Shown: piece by piece, positions 36,418 through 45,300 of the stretch
Position numbering within the stretch: position 1 is the first letter of the stretch
How the letters are laid out: each line of letters starts with the position of its first letter
Assembly (NCBI RefSeq): GCF_014698965.1
Contig: NZ_JACXAE010000126.1
Coordinates: 124,001 to 188,000 of the forward strand
Direction of reading: 5' to 3'
Length of the DNA stretch: 64,000 nucleotides
Origin: Iningainema tapete BLCC-T55
GTDB lineage: Bacteria > Cyanobacteriota > Cyanobacteriia > Cyanobacteriales > Nostocaceae
Notes under the pieces: generated by a model
Database searches by the model: none
Seen by the model: the letters and a program-made list of their open reading frames with translations, nothing else
Told to the model about the DNA's origin: nothing
Made by a program: the position numbers and the translations under genes

Positions 36418-37296
36418 ATGTCTATTACTGAAAATTATAAAGTAAATCTAATTCAATGGTATCCTGGTCACATTGCTAAAGCTGAGAAAAATCTGACTGA
36501 ACAGCTCAAGCGTGTAGATGTGGTACTGGAAGTACGCGATGCCCGCATTCCCCTAGCGACACATCACCCGAAAATAGCTGAGTGGGTGGGCAGTAAAACG
36601 CGAGTGTTGGTGCTAAACAGAGTAGATATGATTTTGCCCTCTGTGCGATCGCTTTGGGTAGAATGGTTTAAAGCTCAAGGTGAAGTACCTTTCTTTACCA
36701 ATGCTCAGCATGGGCAAGGAGTGACGGCGGTGGCGAAAGCCGCACAAGCAGCTGGGGTGGAGATAAATAAAAGAAGAAGCGAGCGGGGAATGTTACCTCG
36801 TCCAGTGCGAGCTGTAGTTATAGGTTATCCTAATGTTGGGAAATCAGCTTTGATTAACCGTCTTTTGGGGCGGCGAGTGGTAGAAAGTGCTGCACGCCCT
36901 GGAGTTACTCGTCAACTACGGTGGGTGCGCATTTCTGAGCAGCTAGAATTGCTGGATGCTCCTGGTGTGATTCCTGCTAGATTAGGAGATCAAGAAGCAG
37001 CCTTGAAGTTAGCTATTTGTGATGATATTGGTGAATCATCTTATGACAATCAACTGGTAGCAGCAGCATTAGTAGATATTTTAATAGATTTGCAAGCTAC
37101 TGGCGCTGAGTTTTTACCACCTCAACCTCTCAAGTCACGTTACGATTTTGAAGATACTTCCTTAACAGGAGAAGCGTATTTACACGCTTTAGCAGAGTTT
37201 CGCTACAAAGGAGATGTAGAAAGAACAGCACGACAACTTTTAACTGATTTTCGTAAGGGTTTGTTAGGTGAGATTCCCTTAGAGTTACCAGCGTAA
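36418..37296 (+). CDS. rbgA: Ribosome biogenesis GTPase RbgA/YlqF
   Basis: The 292-residue protein shows the circularly permuted GTPase order of YlqF/RbgA: an N-terminal WYPGHIAKAEKNL segment, DVVLEVRDARIPLATHHP, the G4 motif LVLNRVDM, then the G1 P-loop VIGYPNVGKSALINRLLG, the G2 region RPGVTRQLRW and G3 LLDAPGVI, and a C-terminal helical domain. RbgA acts in late assembly of the 50S subunit. It stands alone, converging on the TrpB-like gene across a strong hairpin. Confidence 0.93.
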   Translation: MSITENYKVNLIQWYPGHIAKAEKNLTEQLKRVDVVLEVRDARIPLATHHPKIAEWVGSKTRVLVLNRVDMILPSVRSLWVEWFKAQGEVPFFTNAQHGQGVTAVAKAAQAAGVEINKRRSERGMLPRPVRAVVIGYPNVGKSALINRLLGRRVVESAARPGVTRQLRWVRISEQLELLDAPGVIPARLGDQEAALKLAICDDIGESSYDNQLVAAALVDILIDLQATGAEFLPPQPLKSRYDFEDTSLTGEAYLHALAEFRYKGDVERTARQLLTDFRKGLLGEIPLELPA

Positions 37297-37304
37297 CCAA
37301 GCTC

Positions 37305-37372
37305 AAAAACCGGGTTTCTTGCAAGTCGTTAAGTCTGTAACCCTTAATTTGTAGTTAAGAAACCCGGTTTTT
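37305..37372. terminator. Bidirectional hairpin between convergent rbgA and trpB2-like genes
   Basis: AAAAACCGGGTTTCTT and AAGAAACCCGGTTTTT form a perfect 16-bp inverted repeat with a 36-base loop. T-runs at both outer ends make it a plausible shared terminator for the two convergent genes. Confidence 0.7.
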
Positions 37373-37403
37373 CTAGTCTTGAGTTTTAACACCCACTTGA
37401 CTC

Positions 37404-38765
37404 TCAATTAATTATAGGTAATCCTGAGAGTGCCATTGCGATCTCGTCGCTACTATATTCGGTATCATGTAATGATCCGGCTTGATAATCGATGTATGCT
37501 TGCATATCAAAGTGACCATGACCACAGAGATTAAACAGGATAGTTTTACTAACGCCTTCTTCCTTACAGCGTAGCGCCTCATCAATAGCAGCTTTCACCG
37601 CATGATTAGCTTCTGGTGCTGGTATAATACCTTCAGCACGAGCAAATTTCAGTCCTGCTGCGAAACAACCAAGTTGGGTTTCAGCTCTTGTTTCAATTAT
37701 CCCTAACTCAACTATGTGACTAAGCAACGGTGCCATACCATGATACCGTAACCCGCCTGCATGGAAACCTTGGGGAACAAAAGAACTACCTAGCGTATGC
37801 ATCTTGACTAAAGGAGTGAGATGTGCTGTGTCACCATAATCGTATGCATACTTACCTTTTGTTAAAGTTGGGCAAGCAGCAGGTTCCACTGCAATAAATT
37901 TGAGATTTTCTCGCTCACCTCTTAGCTTCGCTTCCATAAAAGGAAAAGCAATACCAGCAAAGTTACTTCCACCACCAGTACAGCCAACAATAATATCAGG
38001 GTAATCGCCAGCCTGTTCTAATTGTGCCAATGCTTCTTGACCAATAATAGTTTGATGCAACAGCACATGATTAAGTACGCTACCTAATGCATATTTGGTT
38101 TTCTCATCCTGTGCTGCTATTTCCACGGCTTCACCAATAGCAATCCCCAAACTACCAGTACTATCAGGATGCTCTTGCAAAACTCTCCGCCCTGCTTCAG
38201 TTTCATCGCTAGGGCTAGCTACTACCCGCGCACCAAAAGCTTCCATCAAAGCGCGACGATAAGGTTTTTGGTAATAGCTGACTTTTACCATGTAAACTAC
38301 TACTTCTACGTCAAAAAAAGCACCCGCTAATGCCAGGGATGAACCCCATTGCCCTGCACCAGTTTCCGTCGTTAAGCGCTTAACGCCGGCTTTTTTGTTG
38401 TAATAAGCTTGAGGTATAGCTGTGTTAGGTTTGTGACTTCCTCCTGGACTAACTCCCTCGTACTTGTAGTAAATCTTGGCTGGAGTGTCAAGAGCTTTCT
38501 CTAGCCGTCGTGCGCGGTATAGTGGAGTTGGTCGCCATTGACGGTAGATAGATAGTACTTCGTCAGGAATTTCAATCCAGCGTTCTTGGCTCACCTCTTG
38601 CTCAATCAGCGTTGTGGGAAAAAGGGATTCTAAATCAGTAGCTGTAATTGGCTTACCTGTACCAGGATGTAATACTGGTGGCATGGGAGATGGTAAATCA
38701 GCCTGGATGTTATACCAAGCTGTCGGCATTTGGCTTTCGGAAAGGGTGTACTTAATATTATCCAT
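37404..38765 (-). CDS. TrpB2-like PLP-dependent tryptophan synthase beta homologue
   Basis: The 453-residue product has [35 protein letters not shown] with the PLP lysine in [42 protein letters not shown] (phosphate-binding glycines) and [16 protein letters not shown]. Its length and N-terminal extension fit the TrpB2 branch, which can join indole and serine without a TrpA partner. The start is ATG 38765; a TTG three bases upstream is less likely. Confidence 0.9.
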   Translation of the reverse strand: MDNIKYTLSESQMPTAWYNIQADLPSPMPPVLHPGTGKPITATDLESLFPTTLIEQEVSQERWIEIPDEVLSIYRQWRPTPLYRARRLEKALDTPAKIYYKYEGVSPGGSHKPNTAIPQAYYNKKAGVKRLTTETGAGQWGSSLALAGAFFDVEVVVYMVKVSYYQKPYRRALMEAFGARVVASPSDETEAGRRVLQEHPDSTGSLGIAIGEAVEIAAQDEKTKYALGSVLNHVLLHQTIIGQEALAQLEQAGDYPDIIVGCTGGGSNFAGIAFPFMEAKLRGERENLKFIAVEPAACPTLTKGKYAYDYGDTAHLTPLVKMHTLGSSFVPQGFHAGGLRYHGMAPLLSHIVELGIIETRAETQLGCFAAGLKFARAEGIIPAPEANHAVKAAIDEALRCKEEGVSKTILFNLCGHGHFDMQAYIDYQAGSLHDTEYSSDEIAMALSGLPIIN

Positions 38766-38857
38766 CAATTTGGGTAGAGAGCATCATGGCAAGTTTACTC
38801 TTATTTTTAAAAGTTAATGATTTATTAAGCAATGATTTATTTTTAGCAAAATGAACA

Positions 38858-38890
38858 AGATACCCGACTTCTGTGACAAGTCGGGTATCT
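38858..38890. terminator. 13-bp hairpin upstream of the metallophosphatase
   Basis: AGATACCCGACTT and AAGTCGGGTATCT pair perfectly around a 7-base loop. It resembles the hairpin after the photolyase gene (51024-51050), with the same CCCGACTT core, so it is a repeated terminator-like element. Confidence 0.55.
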
Positions 38891-38891
38891 G

Positions 38892-38921
38892 TGTAGAGAT
38901 GCGAAATTTCGCGTCTCTACA
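38892..38921. repeat. 30-bp TGTAGAGA palindrome, copy in the metallophosphatase leader
   Basis: Ends TGTAGAGATGCG and CGCGTCTCTACA around a GAAATTTC-type centre; one G:T-type mismatch, otherwise self-complementary. It is followed 20 bp later by a second copy. Confidence 0.9.
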
Positions 38922-38941
38922 AAGACATCTGTGAAAAAATG

Positions 38942-38972
38942 TGTAGAGACGTTCCGCCGGAACGTCTCTACA
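38942..38972. repeat. 31-bp TGTAGAGACG palindrome, second tandem copy
   Basis: Ends TGTAGAGACGTTCCG and CGGAACGTCTCTACA with one central base. It ends 17 bases before the likely start codon of the metallophosphatase at 38990, so it lies in the 5' leader and could occlude ribosome binding. Confidence 0.9.
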
Positions 38973-38989
38973 ATGGAAATGACAATTGT

Positions 38990-40783
38990 ATGCTGGTGCA
39001 AGAGCGGAAAATTTTAGGTATTCCTGTGGCAAAACTGATCAAATCTTTTTTCACAAATAAGCGACGCTGGGTACTCCTAGTTCTAGTTGTGATTGCAGTT
39101 GTTACAGCATGTACGGCTCCTCCATTTATGCGCACAGCTCCAGAAGTTGTACTTTTGAGTGAGCCATTTTTGCAGTTACCAACAAAAGACTCAGTACGAG
39201 TCGCTTGGTTTACTGAGTTTGCAGGTAAACAGCATACGGTTGCCTATGGAGAAGGTTTAAGTCAAACTGTGACTGCAACTACTACAAAATTGAGTCGTGT
39301 ACGAGAAGACCAAAACTCTAGAGTAGGAAAACAAACTCAGGATGGGCAAATTTACAAAAAACCTACAGAGCGAAAAATCTGGAAACATGAGGCTATTGTT
39401 ACTGGGTTAAATCAAAGCAAAGTTGCTTATCGCGTTACAAGTGTGCGCGAAGATGGTAAAAATGTCAGCAGCAAAACGTACACCCTTGCACCTACGCCTA
39501 GTCAAGGCACACCAACGAAAATTCTACTGACTTCTGACCATCAACTCAAGCCGATGGTGGCGACAAATATGCAAAAAGTAGTGGAGACAGTGGGGCAAGT
39601 AGATGCTGTTTTCCTGGCGGGCGATTTGATTAATATTAGCGATCGCGCCAGTGAGTGGTTTGATGATAATAGTGGCGGTGCTTTTTTCCCATGTTTGCAG
39701 GGGCGGGGAAACTTCAAAATCAAAGACACTGTTTATAAAGGGGGCGAGTTGATTCAGTACGCTCCCTTATTTACAGCGATTGGCAACCACGAGGTGATGG
39801 GACGATTTTCCACGGAAAGCTCTTTGGGCGATCAATTTGATAATTCGTTTCCGCGTACTGTAATAATGAAGAGTCAAAATATCCCAGATACAACTGCACG
39901 CTTAAAGTGGCTCAAGGATAATTCTTTTAATACAGATACCTACGAAGAAATTCTGACTCTACCCCAAAGCAAAGAAGGTGGCGAACAATACTATGCTGTC
40001 ACTTTTGGTGATATTCGCTTAGTCGTACTTCACGCTTCTAACATGTGGCGAACTCCAAATCTGGATGCAAATGCTAGGGGTAAGTACCGCGAAAGAGATA
40101 AAGATTTGAATATAAGTGAGAATTGGGGTTATGGGCAGCTGATTTTTGAGCCAATTAGCAAAGGTAGTACTCAGTATAACTGGCTATTGCAAGAACTTAG
40201 CAGTCCTGAGTTTACAAAAGCTAAGTATAAAATTGTGATGCTGCATTATCCACCTCATTCTCTGGGCGATAATATTGTGCCAGCTTATACTGACCCAGTA
40301 CAGAGTGTTGAACGCGATCGCTCAGGTAAGATCAACTCTATCCGCTACGAGTACCCTCTTCAATCAGATTACCTCATCCGCGACGTTGAACCACTATTAG
40401 AAAAAGCTGGTGTACAGCTAGTTTTCTACGGACATTCGCATCTCTGGAATCGCTTTGCCAGTAAAAGTGGAATGCACTTTTTAGAAACTTCTAACGTTGG
40501 CAACTCTTATGGTGCATTCTATAACGACAAGCAACGTCCTGTACCAACCAACTATAAAGAAAAATATATCAAATCTGGCGATCCAAATCGATTAGAACCA
40601 GTAATGCCCACAATTTCCCCGCTCAAAGGTGAAGATGGTAAGTCATTGCCATATATTGCCAGTAATGACATCACTGCCTTTAGTATCTTCGATACAGGAA
40701 CTGGCACAGTTACGAGTTATCGCTTCGACACAAGAGAGCCAAATTCACAGGTAGTCAAGTTTGATGAGTTTAAATTGAAGTAG
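38990..40783 (+). CDS. Lipoprotein metallophosphatase (purple-acid-phosphatase-like)
   Basis: From ATG 38990 (597 residues) the protein starts with a basic stretch and membrane helix ending in AVVTAC, a lipobox whose cysteine would be lipidated. A fibronectin-like N-domain (about residues 40-160) is followed by a calcineurin-like phosphoesterase domain with ILLTSDHQLK, FLAGDLINI, TAIGNHEVMG, IVMLHYPPHS and LVFYGHSHLWNR, the metal-binding motif series. It should hydrolyse phosphomonoesters outside the cytoplasmic membrane and lies near the pst genes. The longer frame from 38939 reads through the palindromic repeat and is rejected as the start. Confidence 0.88.
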   Translation: MLVQERKILGIPVAKLIKSFFTNKRRWVLLVLVVIAVVTACTAPPFMRTAPEVVLLSEPFLQLPTKDSVRVAWFTEFAGKQHTVAYGEGLSQTVTATTTKLSRVREDQNSRVGKQTQDGQIYKKPTERKIWKHEAIVTGLNQSKVAYRVTSVREDGKNVSSKTYTLAPTPSQGTPTKILLTSDHQLKPMVATNMQKVVETVGQVDAVFLAGDLINISDRASEWFDDNSGGAFFPCLQGRGNFKIKDTVYKGGELIQYAPLFTAIGNHEVMGRFSTESSLGDQFDNSFPRTVIMKSQNIPDTTARLKWLKDNSFNTDTYEEILTLPQSKEGGEQYYAVTFGDIRLVVLHASNMWRTPNLDANARGKYRERDKDLNISENWGYGQLIFEPISKGSTQYNWLLQELSSPEFTKAKYKIVMLHYPPHSLGDNIVPAYTDPVQSVERDRSGKINSIRYEYPLQSDYLIRDVEPLLEKAGVQLVFYGHSHLWNRFASKSGMHFLETSNVGNSYGAFYNDKQRPVPTNYKEKYIKSGDPNRLEPVMPTISPLKGEDGKSLPYIASNDITAFSIFDTGTGTVTSYRFDTREPNSQVVKFDEFKLK

Positions 40784-41015
40784 AAGGTTTTTCACCAATT
40801 CCTAGTTGAATTCTGCTGTTGTCTAGCTGCTCCCAAAGATTTTTAATTAGTTGATACGCTTCTTCCGAAGAGAGCTTTCCTCTTGTCTCTAAAGCACTAA
40901 TGTAGCCCACACGTTGTGAAAATTCCTGCAAGTTGGCATTAAATACCAACCTTTCTGGCTTTACTTGACCACGGTAGGAACTTCGGGGATACAGAAAATC
41001 ATCGCGGTTGATCAT
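40770..41015 (-). CDS. Small conserved cyanobacterial protein
   Basis: The 81-residue product begins MINRDDFLYPRSSYRGQVKP and continues RLVFNANLQEFSQRVGYISA and KLSSEEAYQLIKNLWEQL. I recognise it as a small soluble family common in cyanobacteria, mainly helical, without known function. Its end overlaps the end of the convergent metallophosphatase gene by 14 bp. It is divergent from the sbp-pst operon across 256 bp. Confidence 0.75.
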   Translation of the reverse strand: MINRDDFLYPRSSYRGQVKPERLVFNANLQEFSQRVGYISALETRGKLSSEEAYQLIKNLWEQLDNSRIQLGIGEKPSTSI

Positions 41016-41155
41016 TGTCAGTTGGGTTTAGAAGTAATGGGATCTATGGCTTTAAGTTACTCTATTCCCAATATAAGCGTCATGTGTATTTTAACCGATA
41101 AGCTGGCTATTGCATTCTACCATACATCCCTAGAAATTACATCTCATTAATCTAA

Positions 41156-41173
41156 TTGTTAAGAAAGGTTAAG
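41156..41173. promoter_or_regulatory. Pho-box-like double repeat upstream of the sbp-pst operon
   Basis: On the minus strand this reads CTTAACCT-TT-CTTAACAA, two TTAAC-centred octamers about one helical turn apart. Cyanobacterial SphR/PhoB sites are described as direct repeats of CTTAACCT-like octamers, so this is a candidate phosphate-starvation site, about 100 bp before the first gene. The second repeat matches less well and the gap is 2 rather than 3 bases. Confidence 0.5.
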
Positions 41174-41180
41174 TGTCAAG

Positions 41181-41196
41181 GAGAACTATTGTTCTC
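41181..41196. promoter_or_regulatory. Perfect palindrome GAGAAC-TATT-GTTCTC
   Basis: A 6-bp inverted repeat with 4-base spacer just after the Pho-box-like element. Its inner GAAC-N4-GTTC resembles LexA-type operators, but the downstream genes are transporters, so the bound regulator is unknown. Confidence 0.45.
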
Positions 41197-41227
41197 ATGA
41201 GAGTGGATACTCTACAATACTTATAAA

Positions 41228-41253
41228 TACGGTAGATTGCTCAAGACACCGTA
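41228..41253. promoter_or_regulatory. TACGGTA/ACCGTA inverted motif before the sulfate-type binding protein
   Basis: TACGGTA at 41228-41234 and ACCGTA at 41248-41253 form an inverted pair about 20-45 bases before the start codon. The same TACGGTA core occurs upstream of the two genes at 47510 and 49132, read in their own direction. Confidence 0.4.
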
Positions 41254-41271
41254 GAATCAGGGGAATCATCT

Positions 41272-42387
41272 ATGAGCGAGTGGGAAGCTTTGACAAAATT
41301 CATGAAAATTTGGCAGGCTAGAGAACTTTTATCTCGACGAGTAGTGAGAAGTTGGTTGAATACTCGTGTGCAAAAGTTTGTGTGTTTATTTTTGATTAGC
41401 ACGGTTTTGAGTGTGGCGATCGCTGCCTGTGGAAGTAGTTCGGCGTCTAAATCTGATGTTAAGCTCAGACTAGTTTCCTTTTCTGTAACAAAAGCAGCTC
41501 ACGACCAAATAATTCCCTTCTTTGTGTCCAAGTGGAAGAAAGAACACAACCAAACCGTGACTTTTGAACGTAGTTATGGAGGTTCTGGCGCTCAAGCAGC
41601 TAGTATCATTGCCGGGAAACAACAAGCCGATATAGTACACCTCGCACTTTCCCTAGATGTGAACAAAATTGAGCAAGCCGGTTTGATTAAATCTGGGTGG
41701 GAAAATAGAGTGCCAAGAAATGGTATCGTTAGTCGGTCAGTAGCCGCAATAGTTACCCGTGAAGGTAACCCCAAAGGGATCAAGACTTGGGCAGACTTAG
41801 CGAAAGATGGCGTGAAATTGATAGCTGCTAACCCAAAAACTTCTGGGATTGGAAACTGGGAATTCTTAGCTTTTTGGGGATCTGTGACGCAAACAGGCGG
41901 TGACGAGGCAACAGCGACAGATTATGTCACCAAAGTTTATAAAAATACCACTACTTTAACAAAAGATGCCCGCGAAGCCAGCGATTTATTTTTCCTCAAA
42001 AACGAGGGAGATGTCTTAATTAACTACGAAAATGAGGTAATTTTAGCAGAAAAAACTGGAACAAAGTTACCATATGTAGTACCACAAGTCAATATTTCTA
42101 TCGACAACCCTGTAGCGGTGGTAGATAAAAATGTAGATCAACATGGTAATCGAGAAGTAGCACAAGCATTTGTTGATTTTCTGTACTCAACAGAAGCCCA
42201 ACGCGAATTCGCAAAATTGAGATATCGTCCTGTCAACCCTACCGTCACTCAAGAAGTGGTAACACAATATCCCAAAATCGAAACCTTGTTTACATCTCAA
42301 GATTTAGGGGGCTGGGATAATATCCAGAAAAAGTTTTTTGTAGACGGAGCAATTTTTGACAAAGTTCTGGCAAATAGTAAGGCATAA
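41272..42387 (+). CDS. Sulfate-type ABC transporter substrate-binding lipoprotein (SbpA-like)
   Basis: The 371-residue product has a basic N-terminus, a hydrophobic core and the lipobox VAIAAC, then LRLVSFSVTKAAHDQIIPFF, ERSYGGSGAQAASIIAGKQQ, ADIVHLALSLDVNKIEQAGL, NPKGIKTWADLAKDGVKL and NISIDNPVAVVDKNVDQHG, all typical of cyanobacterial SbpA. Such proteins bind sulfate or thiosulfate for the CysTWA transporter. No cysT, cysW or cysA gene is in the window; the gene is instead followed after 29 bp by pstS and the phosphate transporter. A later in-frame ATG (MKIWQARE) is another possible start. Confidence 0.88.
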   Translation: MSEWEALTKFMKIWQARELLSRRVVRSWLNTRVQKFVCLFLISTVLSVAIAACGSSSASKSDVKLRLVSFSVTKAAHDQIIPFFVSKWKKEHNQTVTFERSYGGSGAQAASIIAGKQQADIVHLALSLDVNKIEQAGLIKSGWENRVPRNGIVSRSVAAIVTREGNPKGIKTWADLAKDGVKLIAANPKTSGIGNWEFLAFWGSVTQTGGDEATATDYVTKVYKNTTTLTKDAREASDLFFLKNEGDVLINYENEVILAEKTGTKLPYVVPQVNISIDNPVAVVDKNVDQHGNREVAQAFVDFLYSTEAQREFAKLRYRPVNPTVTQEVVTQYPKIETLFTSQDLGGWDNIQKKFFVDGAIFDKVLANSKA

Positions 42388-42416
42388 ATCCATTTGGGAT
42401 TGGAGATTTTGGAGTT

Positions 42417-43415
42417 ATGACTTTTATCAATTGGCTGAAAAATAGCCTTATTTTCACATCTTTGATTTTGATTCCTTACAGTCTTACAGCTTGTAGCAAT
42501 AAAGGAAATCACGAGCAAGTAAGCATTGATGGTGCTGCGGTAGGTTTTCCTATTTCTTTAGCGGTTACAGAAGAATACCGTAGGGTAGAACCAGCAGCTA
42601 TGGTAAGTGTAGCTTCAAGTGGAACTGGAGGAGGTATTAGTAAGTTTTGTGCTGGCGAAATTGATATTGTCGGTGCTTCTCGTACCATTAGAGACGAAGA
42701 AATAACCAGATGTAAAAAAAAGAAAATTGAATTTGTAGAGTTACCAATTGCATTAGATGGAATTGCTGTTATTGTTAACCGTCAAAATAATTTTGCCAAA
42801 TGTTTAACTATTAAAGAGTTTAACAAGATTTGGAATTCTAAATCAGATGGCAAAGTATTGAGTTGGAACCAAGTTAATCCTAAATTTCCTAATCAGAAAC
42901 TAAAGCTGTACGCTCCGGCTTCTGATACAGGAACTTTTGATTATTTCACTCAAGCTGTGACAGGCAAAGCTAAAAATAGTCGTACAGATTATACTCCTAG
43001 CCACAACCAAAATACGCTTGTTCAAGGCGTAGCGGGTGATACATATTCTCTGGGTTATGTGGGTATTTCTTACTACATTCAAAACCAAGAAAGACTCAAT
43101 CTAGTTGCTGTCGAAAGTCCTACAGGTAAGTGTGAAAAACCTGTTCCTGTAGATAATGTAGTGAAAAATGTTTATACTCCTTTGTCTCGTCCCCTCTTTA
43201 TCTATGTCAGTAAAAAATCTCTGGATAGCAAACCCTCGGTAAAAGAATATGTCAATTTCTATTTAGAAAATTCTTGGAAATGGGTAGATAGTGTTGGTTA
43301 TGTAGCGCTACCAGATGAGGCTTACGTTAAGGTAAAACAAAAGTTTGCTAAAGGTGAAACTGGAACAAAATTCAAAAAAGCAAAACCAGGGCAGCCAATT
43401 ACAAATTTCATTTAA
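42417..43415 (+). CDS. pstS: Phosphate-binding lipoprotein PstS
   Basis: The 332-residue protein has a short signal with lipobox SLTAC, then SIDGAAVGFPISLAVTEEYR, VASSGTGGGISKFCAGEIDI (phosphate-binding SGTGGG loop), GASRTIRDEE, LYAPASDTGTFDYFTQAV and GVAGDTYSLGYVGISYY. It delivers phosphate to PstC/PstA. Four-gene order pstS-pstC-pstA-pstB follows in tight spacing, and the SbpA-like gene lies just upstream in the same direction. Confidence 0.92.
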   Translation: MTFINWLKNSLIFTSLILIPYSLTACSNKGNHEQVSIDGAAVGFPISLAVTEEYRRVEPAAMVSVASSGTGGGISKFCAGEIDIVGASRTIRDEEITRCKKKKIEFVELPIALDGIAVIVNRQNNFAKCLTIKEFNKIWNSKSDGKVLSWNQVNPKFPNQKLKLYAPASDTGTFDYFTQAVTGKAKNSRTDYTPSHNQNTLVQGVAGDTYSLGYVGISYYIQNQERLNLVAVESPTGKCEKPVPVDNVVKNVYTPLSRPLFIYVSKKSLDSKPSVKEYVNFYLENSWKWVDSVGYVALPDEAYVKVKQKFAKGETGTKFKKAKPGQPITNFI

Positions 43416-43433
43416 TAGAGAAAATTTGGTTTT

Positions 43434-44375
43434 ATGCAAAATGTAAATCATTCCGTTCATCTTTATCCACCATCTACGCGCACACTAGATAAAAATGCAT
43501 CTGAAGATATTCAAGAAAAGGTAGTGGCGGCACTTTTATTGTGTTGTGGTTTGGTTTCTGTATTTACTACCTTCGGAATTGTCATAATTATCTTTCAGGT
43601 AACATTTGAGTTTTTTCAAGAAGTTTCCTTGGCTGATTTCTTTCTGGATACTAAATGGACTCCTCTATTTGCAGAAAGGCACTTTGGCGTTTGGCCATTG
43701 ATTAACGGTACTGTATTGACTACAGTTATTGCTATGGCAGTGGCGATTCCGTTGGGTTTATGTTCTGCTATTTATTTGAGTGAATATGCCCAACCTAAAG
43801 TAGCAGCAATTTTACGTCCTGCGGTGGAACTTTTGGCAGGAATACCCACGGTAGTATATGGCTATTTCGCACTGTTGTTTGTCACACCTGTGCTGCGGAG
43901 TTTTTTGCCCTTAGAAATTTTCAACGCTTTAAGTGCTGGATTAATGATGGGTGTGATGATTACACCTACAGTCGGCTCTATCAGCTTAGATGCAATCAAA
44001 GCCGTACCGCGTTCTTTACGGGAAGGAGCTTACGCTTTAGGTATCACGAAACTGGAAGCAATTTTTAAAGTTGTTCTCCCTGCAGCACTTTCTGGAATTA
44101 CTGCTTCGATTATTTTGGGAATTTCCCGTGCTGTAGGTGAAACTATGACTGTTGTAATCGCTGCTGGGCAACAGCCGAAACTGACAGTTAACCTAATGGA
44201 GTCAGTAGAAACAATGACAGCTTATATGGCGCAAATTTCCGGCGGAGATAGTCCGCGAGGCAGTCTTAATTTCAAGACTTTATACGCTGTAGGTGCTGTT
44301 TTGTTTTTACTGACTTTAGCTTTGAACATTGTTAGTTATTGGATTTCTAATCGCTTTAAAGAAAAATACGATTAA
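43434..44375 (+). CDS. pstC: Phosphate ABC transporter permease PstC
   Basis: The 313-residue membrane protein has about six helices and the permease EAA-type loop EGAYALGITKLEAIFKVVLP with the following AALSGITASIILGISRAVGE. FFLDTKWTPLFAERHFGVWP in the first periplasmic loop is typical of PstC. It forms the channel with PstA and lies 18 bp after pstS and 5 bp before pstA. Confidence 0.93.
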   Translation: MQNVNHSVHLYPPSTRTLDKNASEDIQEKVVAALLLCCGLVSVFTTFGIVIIIFQVTFEFFQEVSLADFFLDTKWTPLFAERHFGVWPLINGTVLTTVIAMAVAIPLGLCSAIYLSEYAQPKVAAILRPAVELLAGIPTVVYGYFALLFVTPVLRSFLPLEIFNALSAGLMMGVMITPTVGSISLDAIKAVPRSLREGAYALGITKLEAIFKVVLPAALSGITASIILGISRAVGETMTVVIAAGQQPKLTVNLMESVETMTAYMAQISGGDSPRGSLNFKTLYAVGAVLFLLTLALNIVSYWISNRFKEKYD

Positions 44376-44380
44376 AAAGT

Positions 44381-45271
44381 ATGGCTACAACTTATCAAAG
44401 AGATTTAGAAGCAACAGAATTTACTGACAATATTGACAGGAGAGAAACCTTAGGGAAGGTATTTGAAATTATCTTTTTACTAGGGTTGTTAATAGGTTTA
44501 TTTGTCTTAGCTTTGCTAGTTTTTGATATTTGCCGAGATGGATTGGTGAGATTTTTAACACCTGGATTTTTAACAGAAACTCCTTCTCGTTTTCCTGAGG
44601 AAGGGGGTATCCGTCCTGCTATTGTCAGTAGTATTCTGTTAGGAATTATTGTGATTGCAGTTGCTGTACCAATTGGTGTGGGATCGGCTTTATACTTGGA
44701 AGAATACGCACCTAAAACTTGGTGGACAGCAATTATTGAGATTAACATCAGTAATCTAGCCGGAGTTCCTTCTATTGTCTACGGATTGCTGGGTTTAGGT
44801 GTTTTTAATTATTTGCTAGGTTTTGGTCCTGCTTTGATTTCTGGCGCGTTGACTTTATCTTTGCTATCTTTACCCGTCATTATTGTGACATCTAGAGAAG
44901 CAATTCGCTCTGTTCCTGATTCTCTAAGAAATGCTTCTTATGGTTTAGGTGTGACTAAATGGCGAACGATCAGAAGTCATGTTTTACCTTATGCTGTTCC
45001 TGGTATTTTGACCGGAGTGATTATTTCTGTATCCCGCGCCATTGGTGATGCAGCAAGTCTGATTGTGGTTGGTGCTGTAAGTTTTCTCACTTTTAACCCT
45101 GGTTTGTTTGAGCGATATATGGCATTACCCATCCAAATTTTTAGTTATATTACTCGTCCTGAACCGGGTTTTGCTAATGCAGCAGCAGCAACAATTATCG
45201 CGCTGATTCTCTTGATTTTGATTCTTAATGGTGTAGCAATTTATGTTCGTCAGCGCTTTTCAGTTATTTAG
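44381..45271 (+). CDS. pstA: Phosphate ABC transporter permease PstA
   Basis: The 296-residue polytopic protein shows PstA features: LTPGFLTETPSRFPEEGGIR in the first external loop, GVGSALYLEEYAP, NISNLAGVPSIVYGLLGLGV and the cytoplasmic ATPase-contact loop SYGLGVTKWRTIRSHVLPYA. It pairs with PstC and is energised by PstB, encoded 20-30 bp downstream. Confidence 0.93.
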   Translation: MATTYQRDLEATEFTDNIDRRETLGKVFEIIFLLGLLIGLFVLALLVFDICRDGLVRFLTPGFLTETPSRFPEEGGIRPAIVSSILLGIIVIAVAVPIGVGSALYLEEYAPKTWWTAIIEINISNLAGVPSIVYGLLGLGVFNYLLGFGPALISGALTLSLLSLPVIIVTSREAIRSVPDSLRNASYGLGVTKWRTIRSHVLPYAVPGILTGVIISVSRAIGDAASLIVVGAVSFLTFNPGLFERYMALPIQIFSYITRPEPGFANAAAATIIALILLILILNGVAIYVRQRFSVI

Positions 45272-45300
45272 TAGGAATTTGAAAATAAGGGGTGGAGAAA

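Noticed and set aside
38939-38989. N-terminal extension of the metallophosphatase from 38939
   Set aside because: These residues are encoded by the palindromic repeat; the ATG at 38990 directly precedes the lipoprotein signal.
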